NCBI GenBank assembly: GCA_029007475.1
Contig: JAQXHW010000120.1
Location: 1-9,529 of the forward strand
Reading direction: 5' to 3'
DNA: 9,529 nt
Source: Oscillospiraceae bacterium
GTDB taxonomy: Bacteria > Bacillota > Clostridia > Oscillospirales > Acutalibacteraceae
The translations under genes and the position numbers were made by a program. Each line of letters opens with the position of its first letter. The first letter of the stretch is position 1. Under the pieces are notes generated by a model. It ran no database searches and had not been told where the DNA came from. It saw nothing but the letters and a program-made list of their open reading frames with translations. Shown here one piece after another: positions 5,072 through 9,529 of this stretch.

Positions 5072-6175
5072 ATGAAAATCAAAAGAAGCATTGCTTTAAT
5101 AATAGGTATTATTCTATTGTTAAGCACGGTATCTGCTTGTGCTCCTGCCGGAAAATCACCTGTTGGAAAATGGTACAATGAAAAAGGCAAATGTTTAGAT
5201 GTTCGTTCAGACGGTTCTTGGAAACTGGAAAACAGCTATGGTACAGGTACTTGGGAGTATCTGGAAGACAAGGTAACTATTGAATTTACAGATTTTTACG
5301 GAGATACGCAGGAATCTGAAATTAATGAAGATGAGCTTGGTAAATACATTGATTTCGGATACTATGGTAATTTCTATAAAGATTCTTATCCGTCAAAAGA
5401 TGAAATTGATGAGGTTAAGGCTAAGAATGCCATAAAAATAGATGCTTTCAAGAATTTAAGTTATGAAGTATCGGGTATTTCGCCATATTGTAAAATAACT
5501 ATAAATAACTCTGCTTGCAGCGATGAAGTTCAGAAATATGTCTCCTATTCATTTGACAAGGAATATTATAAAAATGGAGAATCTGCAATTATTACAGCAG
5601 AATTGTATGGAAACATTGACGGCGAAAACTATATATTGGAAAGTTCAGAAACTACGTATACCATATCTGATCAACCAGAATATATTACAAATTTAGATGA
5701 CGTTGATTTATCGCTATTAAAGCAAGAATTAACAGATGTAATTACCGCAGAAAAATCCAAAGCAACGGGTGGTGATTATTTATTCACATTCCCTCATTGG
5801 GCTGCTGGAGGAACTAATTTTAAGTCTTGTGACAAGATTGTTGCTGACGACATTTATTTTTTATCGCTAAAATCAATTAAGATTTCTGAATATGACATGT
5901 ATAATACTCCTTTTAATCAAATTGCTTTTACATATTCTGTTGATTACACTTGGGAAAACACCAATAGCCACGAAAACGGAAGTGATACACTCTGGATAAA
6001 TCTCAATGCAGGTAATCTTGTTAAGTATCCGGATGGAAGTATAAAATGGGGATATGAGTCTTTAGAATCATATGACTTTAAGTGCAGTTATTCGGAGATA
6101 GGACTTGAAGATTGTATAACCACTACTATTATGAATCTTAGTGATAATTATAATATCTCAAAAGTCGAAATTTAA
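5072..6175 (+). CDS. secreted lipoprotein with lipocalin-like N-terminal domain
   Basis: The 367-residue product starts at ATG 5072, preceded by GGAGG (5060-5064) with an 8-nt spacer. A longer reading from 5039 is rejected because it passes through the terminator stem and the ribosome binding site. The signal peptide has KIKRS, a hydrophobic run, then a clear lipobox VSAC with Cys23 as the lipidated residue. It should therefore be anchored on the outer face of the membrane. Residues 31-105 (GKWYNEKGK..., DGSWKLENSYGTGTWEY) have the Gly-Lys-Trp and alternating strand pattern of small lipocalin-like Firmicutes domains. Residues about 120-190 look like a beta-rich domain. The C-terminal 180 residues are not recognised. 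First gene of a three-gene cassette with a zinc-ribbon membrane protein and an Lgt homologue; AT-rich compared with guaA/fakAB. Function unknown. Confidence 0.85.
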   Translation: MKIKRSIALIIGIILLLSTVSACAPAGKSPVGKWYNEKGKCLDVRSDGSWKLENSYGTGTWEYLEDKVTIEFTDFYGDTQESEINEDELGKYIDFGYYGNFYKDSYPSKDEIDEVKAKNAIKIDAFKNLSYEVSGISPYCKITINNSACSDEVQKYVSYSFDKEYYKNGESAIITAELYGNIDGENYILESSETTYTISDQPEYITNLDDVDLSLLKQELTDVITAEKSKATGGDYLFTFPHWAAGGTNFKSCDKIVADDIYFLSLKSIKISEYDMYNTPFNQIAFTYSVDYTWENTNSHENGSDTLWINLNAGNLVKYPDGSIKWGYESLESYDFKCSYSEIGLEDCITTTIMNLSDNYNISKVEI

Positions 6176-6229
6176 TAGATTTCAATTAACAATTAATATT
6201 TCTAACAAAAATTTTATGGAGGTAATATT

Positions 6230-6712
6230 ATGTATTGCAAAAAGTGTGGAAATGAATTAACAGAAAGCGAACAATTCTGCGGAAAATGCGGAGCTAATGC
6301 GAAAGAATCAATAAATAAAAGTGAAAAGAATGCGAAAGAATCAATAAATACAAGTGATAAGAAGGGTTCTATGAAATGCTTGCCGGCGTTTATTCTGGGT
6401 TTGATTGGTTCTATATTCGGAATTTTCGGAGGTTTATGTACAACAATGTGCTCTGGCGTAGTCAGCAGTAGCAGAGGAAATGCGGCTTTTATACTTATTT
6501 TTCTTGGTGCTATTGTAGGTTTGATTGGTGCATGCCTTTGCATGAATAAACCTAAAATCGGCTCGATTTTAGAATTAGCGTCCGCAATTATGATGATTAT
6601 TTGTGCATTTGGAATTTCCGGCTCAGATTTTATGACTGTCATTGCACTTTTGCTTCTGCTTGCAGGCGGCATCATCGGAGCGGTTTATTCGTTTTTACTT
6701 AAACGTAAATGA
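6230..6712 (+). CDS. zinc-ribbon four-helix membrane protein
   Basis: The 160-residue product has an N-terminal zinc ribbon with Cys3, Cys6, Cys17 and Cys20 (CKKCG...CGKCG). Next comes a charged linker holding two tandem 11-residue units (23-33 and 34-44), then four hydrophobic segments at about 49-73, 84-103, 108-130 and 133-157. The first carries the Gly-rich ILGLIGSIFGIFGG pattern seen in DUF4064-type membrane proteins. The ATG at 6230 follows GGAGG (6219-6223). It starts 54 bp after the lipoprotein stop, and its own TGA overlaps the next gene's ATG in an ATGA junction, so it is translationally coupled to the Lgt homologue. Zinc-ribbon membrane proteins of this type are common and poorly understood in Clostridia. 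No enzymatic role is claimed. Confidence 0.85.
   Translation: MYCKKCGNELTESEQFCGKCGANAKESINKSEKNAKESINTSDKKGSMKCLPAFILGLIGSIFGIFGGLCTTMCSGVVSSSRGNAAFILIFLGAIVGLIGACLCMNKPKIGSILELASAIMMIICAFGISGSDFMTVIALLLLLAGGIIGAVYSFLLKRK
6296..6361 (+). repeat. 33-bp tandem duplication inside the zinc-ribbon gene
   Basis: Units 6296-6328 and 6329-6361 are identical at 31 of 33 bases and encode NAKESINKSEK and NAKESINTSDK. The in-frame duplication lies exactly in the linker between zinc ribbon and membrane part, so it changes linker length. The high identity suggests it is recent. Confidence 0.9.
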
Positions 6713-7458
6713 TTCCGTATATACATACTCCTTGGGGCAATGTATCGACATTTTCAATATCGGTTATTGTAGGCATTTTGTCAATGTTTACCGTTTTACA
6801 TATTCTGTTACTTCATTCTATTGACCGCGGAAAAGAAGAAATCTTCATATTTCCCAAAATTGTCATTTGTGGATTGTGCGGTTTTTTATTTGCAGGATTA
6901 TTTGATTCTGTGAATAAGATAAAGGTGTATGGTAAATTTCAAATCTCGGGCATTTCATTTTACGGTGGTTTGTTCGGAGCTATCATTTGTCTTTATGTGC
7001 TATTAAAGTTTTCAAAGCAAAAAACACAGTATAATATGAATGAATGGTATAATTTGTTGACGTTGCCATTAATCTCATTTCATTTATTTGGACGATTTGG
7101 ATGCTTTTTGGGCGGATGCTGTTACGGTAAAAATACCAACAGCATTTTCGGAATGGTTTTCCCTGATAACCCTGAGCATGGAATTTTTCATAATGGCGCA
7201 AAGTGTTATCCAACACAGCTTTTTGAAGTCTTTGCTTTAATAATAATCTTTATAGTGGTATTATTTGTAAAAAATAAGTTTGAGATTTACCTTTTGCTGT
7301 ATTCCGTATTCCGGTTTATTATTGAAATATTCCGTGGAGATAATCGAGGATATATAATTGAATGGATATCTCCGGCACAGATGACTTCTGTAATTATTTT
7401 CTTAATTGTATTTATTTGGATAGCATTCAAGCACAATAAAAAACATTTTCTCCTTTAG
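6709..7458 (+). CDS. Lgt-family prolipoprotein diacylglyceryl transferase homologue, divergent active site
   Basis: Classical Lgt moves diacylglyceryl from phosphatidylglycerol to the lipobox Cys of preprolipoproteins in the cytoplasmic membrane. This 249-residue protein keeps the family frame: about seven membrane segments, YGGLFGA (85-91) at the HGGL position, GRFGCF (128-133) at the GRxGNF signature, YPTQLFE (167-173), and FRGDNRG (208-214) for the distal Arg. Differences stand out: Tyr85 replaces the classical His, Cys132 replaces Asn, and GCCYG (136-140) follows. These belong to a Cys-rich Lgt-like subfamily rather than standard Lgt. ATG 6709 overlaps the preceding stop by 4 bp and has no strong site of its own, so it relies on coupling. 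The lipoprotein two genes upstream is an obvious candidate substrate. It could still be a plain paralogue acting on all lipoproteins. Confidence 0.85.
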   Translation: MIPYIHTPWGNVSTFSISVIVGILSMFTVLHILLLHSIDRGKEEIFIFPKIVICGLCGFLFAGLFDSVNKIKVYGKFQISGISFYGGLFGAIICLYVLLKFSKQKTQYNMNEWYNLLTLPLISFHLFGRFGCFLGGCCYGKNTNSIFGMVFPDNPEHGIFHNGAKCYPTQLFEVFALIIIFIVVLFVKNKFEIYLLLYSVFRFIIEIFRGDNRGYIIEWISPAQMTSVIIFLIVFIWIAFKHNKKHFLL

Positions 7459-7582
7459 AATTTCTATGGATATTACAAATTTAGTTTGAAACATTTCGAC
7501 ATAGGAAACTTTATTTTTGCGTTGTAATTTGAAATATGTATGTTCGGTGTCAGATTTATTCATTCGATTAAATTCTTTGTGA

Positions 7583-7594
7583 ACACCCGCACCA
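7583..7594 (+). repeat. possible tRNA 3'-end remnant (weak)
   Basis: ACACCCGCACCA matches the last 12 bases of tRNA-Leu (4631-4642) at 10 of 12 positions, including the CCA end. It lies in the non-coding gap just past the AT-rich cassette, where a right-hand attachment site would be expected. The match is short enough to be chance. Confidence 0.2.
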
Positions 7595-7601
7595 AAGTAT
7601 T

Positions 7602-7649
7602 CAGCCCCGAACCTTTTACCAATCGGTAACAGGTTGGGGCTGCTCTTTT
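7602..7649 (+). terminator. terminator downstream of the lipoprotein/Lgt cassette
   Basis: CAGCCCC (7602-7608) pairs with GGGGCTG (7636-7642), extended inward by AACC/GGTT (7610-7613, 7632-7635) and TTACC/GGTAA (7616-7620, 7625-7629) with an AATC loop. CTC and four T follow. It is the first good plus-strand terminator after the cassette. The 143 bp between the lgt-like stop and this hairpin contain no gene. GTTCGG (7542-7547) could pair with CCGAAC (7607-7612) as an alternative fold. Confidence 0.7.
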
Positions 7650-7657
7650 ATTACACG

Positions 7658-7707
7658 AAAAAAAATATAGCGAAAGACCAACGTATCTATTTATACGTTG
7701 GTCTTTC
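7658..7707 (-). terminator. terminator of the PQ-loop-like gene
   Basis: A perfect 15-bp stem, GAAAGACCAACGTAT (7672-7686) with its complement (7693-7707), and a 6-nt loop. Read on the minus strand it is followed by GCTATA and eight T (complement of 7658-7665). It lies 39 nt past the stop of the minus-strand gene at 7747. Confidence 0.8.
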
Positions 7708-7746
7708 AAAACGAAGCAAACTATTATACGTTGTTGTCTTAGCAAT

Positions 7747-8073
7747 TTATACGGTAACGCCCTGTGCTCTCATGCGGTCAAACTTTCTGTTTCTAAAGTA
7801 AAGTGCAACGTCTACGGAAATCTCAATGAAGTTTAAGATATAGAAGAAGAAGCTCAAGTAAAAAATTGCGCCGTCGCAGCCTAATACTGCAATCTGAATT
7901 ATCTTTCTTGTAATGCCGAATGCGTAACCCAGAAGCAGGAATATTTCAAAGAAAAGGCTTTTGCCCTGAGCTGTCTTTGAAACCAATGATTTTCTGATGG
8001 AAATAGGCCATGAAAGCCCAAAGCAGAATATTGTTACAGCCTCGCAAAGTTCCATTATCAAACCGAAATCCAT
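7747..8073 (-). CDS. small PQ-loop-like membrane protein
   Basis: The 108-residue product has three hydrophobic segments (about 6-24, 42-60 and 68-92). The start is the ATG complementary to 8071-8073, preceded by GGAGAG (complement of 8081-8086) with a 7-nt spacer; a TTG further upstream overlaps that site and is rejected. The first helix ends GLSWPISIRKSLVSKTAQGKS (19-39), which follows the pattern of the PQ-loop motif (Pro, then K/R, KS, G, S) of SemiSWEET-like small transporters, with Ile in place of the Gln. The three-helix length also suits a half-transporter that dimerises. Substrate unknown. It is divergent from the LysR regulator, a layout in which LysR proteins often control the neighbour. 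Confidence 0.75.
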   Translation of the reverse strand: MDFGLIMELCEAVTIFCFGLSWPISIRKSLVSKTAQGKSLFFEIFLLLGYAFGITRKIIQIAVLGCDGAIFYLSFFFYILNFIEISVDVALYFRNRKFDRMRAQGVTV

Positions 8074-8116
8074 AATTAATCTCTCCAATTTGTTCTTGAT
8101 TTTTGTTTCTGTTAAT

Positions 8117-8145
8117 AATATAATACTTTTACAGCTATATGTAAA
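8117..8145 (-). promoter_or_regulatory. candidate promoter of the PQ-loop-like gene
   Basis: The minus strand reads TTTACA (complement of 8140-8145), 17 nt, TATATT (complement of 8117-8122). The predicted start near 8110 leaves a leader of about 37 nt. The -35 box lies inside the dyad at 8135-8153. Confidence 0.5.
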
Positions 8146-8153
8146 ATGTATAG
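8135..8153. promoter_or_regulatory. candidate LysR-type operator (T-N11-A dyad)
   Basis: CTATA (8135-8139), nine bases, TATAG (8149-8153) is a perfect interrupted dyad containing a T-N11-A pair, the minimal LysR-family box. It lies between the divergent PQ-loop-like and LysR genes and covers the -35 box of the former. The region is AT-rich, so the match is suggestive only. Confidence 0.4.
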
Positions 8154-8192
8154 TTTATATTGTTATTATATTAATTTGATATGGAGGATATT

Positions 8193-9089
8193 ATGTTTAT
8201 AAGCTATGACCATTACAGAATATTTTATTTCGTTGCAAAATACGGCAGTTTTACAAAAGCGGCAGAGATACTCCTCAGTAATCAGCCTAACCTCACAAGG
8301 ACAATAAGAAGTCTTGAGACCTCATTGGGCTGTACCCTGTTTGAGCGCTCCAACAAGGGTGTTAGACTCACAGCCGACGGCGAGAAGCTATACGACCATA
8401 TTTCTATTGCTTTTGAACACATCGAAGCAGGAGAGCAGGAAATATCCTCTAAGAACAGTCTAAAAAAGGGTGTTCTTTCAATAGGTGCTAGTGAAATTGC
8501 ACTAAGGTGTTTCCTATTACCTATTATAAACGAATACCGACAGAAATACCCGGGTATTCAGATTAAGATTTCTAACGTTTCCACGCCCTCTGCCGTTACA
8601 ATGCTAAAGAGCGCATTAGTTGACCTTGCTTTCGTCACAACTCCCATAGAGTCTGACCCGGAGCTTTCAAGAAAGAATCTGCGTTCTCTTCGCGAGGTTG
8701 CCGTCTGCGGCGATGCCTTTAGTTCACTTGCAAATTCGGATACTCCCGTTTCTTTCAGGAGAATTGCAAAAAAGCCTATCGTTTCATTAGGTCCTAAAAC
8801 CTCAACCTATGAGTTCTATCTTAAGCTGTTCATAGAGCATGGCGCAAGCTTCTCCTCAGATATTGAGGCCGCAACTGCCGACCAAATTTTACCTCTTGTT
8901 CGCCACAATTTAGGAATTGGTTTTGTGCCTTTTGATTTTCTTGAAGATATTACCGAGGACAGCGGAATTTATCAAATTCCGCTAAAAGAGGAAATTCCTA
9001 AAAGGTATATCACCCTTCTCAAAAGGAAAAGCCGCTCCCTCTCCCCTCCCGCTAAGGAACTTGAAAAAGTTATTACAGACAATCTATAA
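8193..9089 (+). CDS. LysR-family transcriptional regulator
   Basis: A 298-residue DNA-binding regulator of normal family length. The N-terminal winged helix-turn-helix (about 5-62) has GSFTKAAEILLSNQPNLTR (18-36), SLETSLGCTLFERSNKGVRLT and a following linker helix. Residues about 88-298 form the periplasmic-binding-like effector domain. The start is the ATG at 8193, placed 5 nt after GGAGG (8183-8187). An in-frame ATG at 8181 overlaps that site and is rejected. Effector not predictable from sequence. Divergent from the PQ-loop-like gene and convergent with the AspT-like transporter; either may be regulated. Confidence 0.95.
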   Translation: MFISYDHYRIFYFVAKYGSFTKAAEILLSNQPNLTRTIRSLETSLGCTLFERSNKGVRLTADGEKLYDHISIAFEHIEAGEQEISSKNSLKKGVLSIGASEIALRCFLLPIINEYRQKYPGIQIKISNVSTPSAVTMLKSALVDLAFVTTPIESDPELSRKNLRSLREVAVCGDAFSSLANSDTPVSFRRIAKKPIVSLGPKTSTYEFYLKLFIEHGASFSSDIEAATADQILPLVRHNLGIGFVPFDFLEDITEDSGIYQIPLKEEIPKRYITLLKRKSRSLSPPAKELEKVITDNL

Positions 9090-9131
9090 AAACAAAGGCT
9101 ATGATGTTTTTCCTTTGACATCATAGCCTTT
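9088..9131. terminator. shared terminator between convergent genes
   Basis: AAAGGCTATGATGT (9094-9107) and its perfect complement (9118-9131) form a 14-bp stem with a 10-nt loop. On the minus strand G and five T follow (complement of 9088-9092), so it mainly ends the AspT-like gene. The A/T-rich flank on the plus side also allows it to end the LysR transcript. Its A-tract side overlaps the last bases of the LysR stop codon. Confidence 0.75.
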
Positions 9132-9138
9132 AATCTAT

Positions 9139-9529
9139 TTAGAATATCATAAACAATAGCTGAGACACCACTACAACAGATATTAGTGCAATAGGATAGG
9201 TTGCGGCATAGGCAGCGGCGACATCTTCGGTACCTGCTACGTTAATGAGCGTTCCCAAGGCAGGGGTACTTGTCATACCGCCTGTGATTGAGCCTAAGTT
9301 GTTGAGAAGCGACAGCTTCAAAACATACTTTGCGAAAATATAACCGATAACCATAGGGATAACGGTCATGAGGAAGCCGTACAAGAAATATATGGGTCTA
9401 AACTCAGCAACAAATCTTACACCGCCAGCTACACCGGCTCCTGCAAGGAAAAGCATCAGGCCGAATTCTCTAAACACCTTGAGAGTTCTGTCGGAGGGGA
9501 TAAGACTGATTTTTCCGATTCTGCCGAAA
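9139..9529 (-). CDS. AspT/YidE-type membrane transporter, C-terminal part (cut by window edge)
   Basis: The frame is open from the right edge to the stop complementary to 9139-9141, giving about 129 C-terminal residues. An internal GTG at 9475-9477 is not the start, because the upstream in-frame sequence (FGRIGKISLIPSDRTLKVF) is also family-like. The segment holds FREFGLMLFLAGAGVAGG, then a helix pair and the signature GSITGGMTSTPALG, followed by a final hydrophobic helix ending LLFMIF. This is the second Asp-Al_Ex half of the aspartate:alanine exchanger superfamily, whose full proteins of about 550 residues carry two such halves around a regulatory TrkA-C-type region. AspT exchanges aspartate for alanine; YidE/YbjL members have unknown substrates, so the substrate here is not assigned. 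Confidence 0.88.
   Translation of the reverse strand, partial: FGRIGKISLIPSDRTLKVFREFGLMLFLAGAGVAGGVRFVAEFRPIYFLYGFLMTVIPMVIGYIFAKYVLKLSLLNNLGSITGGMTSTPALGTLINVAGTEDVAAAYAATYPIALISVVVVSQLLFMIF

Noticed and set aside
6214..6675. Minus-strand 153-codon frame opposite the zinc-ribbon gene
   Set aside because: Shadow of a gene with clear zinc ribbon, membrane segments, ribosome binding site and ATGA coupling.
7560..7745. Minus-strand 61-codon frame between the Lgt homologue and the PQ-loop-like gene
   Set aside because: It runs through two strong terminator hairpins and has no family-like motif.

Overview
The window looks like chromosomal DNA from a low-to-moderate GC Bacillota (Firmicutes), most likely a Clostridia member of the gut Oscillospiraceae/Lachnospiraceae type. 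The grounds are strong AGGAGG-like ribosome binding sites, SigA promoters close to consensus, many U-tailed intrinsic terminators, a FakA/FakB fatty acid kinase pair, and a tRNA-Leu with encoded CCA. No ribosomal RNA or species marker is present, so the genus is not assigned.

Left edge to 425: a minus-strand gene cut by the window edge starts at 120. Next comes a non-coding stretch that holds an inverted, 30/32-identical copy of the last codons of guaA (277-308), and then the guaA terminator. 426-4206 is a minus-strand housekeeping block. fakA and fakB form a tight operon driven by a perfect TTGACA-17-TATAAT promoter and closed by a terminator. guaA follows with its own promoter. This GuaA consists only of the ATP-pyrophosphatase and dimerisation part and lacks the usual N-terminal glutaminase domain.

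4207-5071 is mostly non-coding: a possible decayed ORF, tRNA-Leu(CAA) with promoter and two terminator hairpins, a 163-bp nested inverted repeat, and an intrinsic terminator lying directly against the ribosome binding site of the next gene. 5072-7458 is an AT-rich plus-strand cassette of three genes: a lipoprotein, a zinc-ribbon four-helix membrane protein, and an Lgt (prolipoprotein diacylglyceryl transferase) homologue with altered active-site motifs. The last two overlap by 4 bp. This cassette is the best candidate for an undescribed system: a cargo lipoprotein encoded with a divergent lipid-transferase paralogue and a zinc-ribbon membrane partner, behind what may be an attenuated leader.

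7602-9529 returns to ordinary composition: two terminators, a small PQ-loop-like membrane protein (minus), a divergent LysR-family regulator (plus) with a candidate operator between them, a shared terminator, and the C-terminal end of an AspT/YidE-type transporter (minus) that runs off the right edge.
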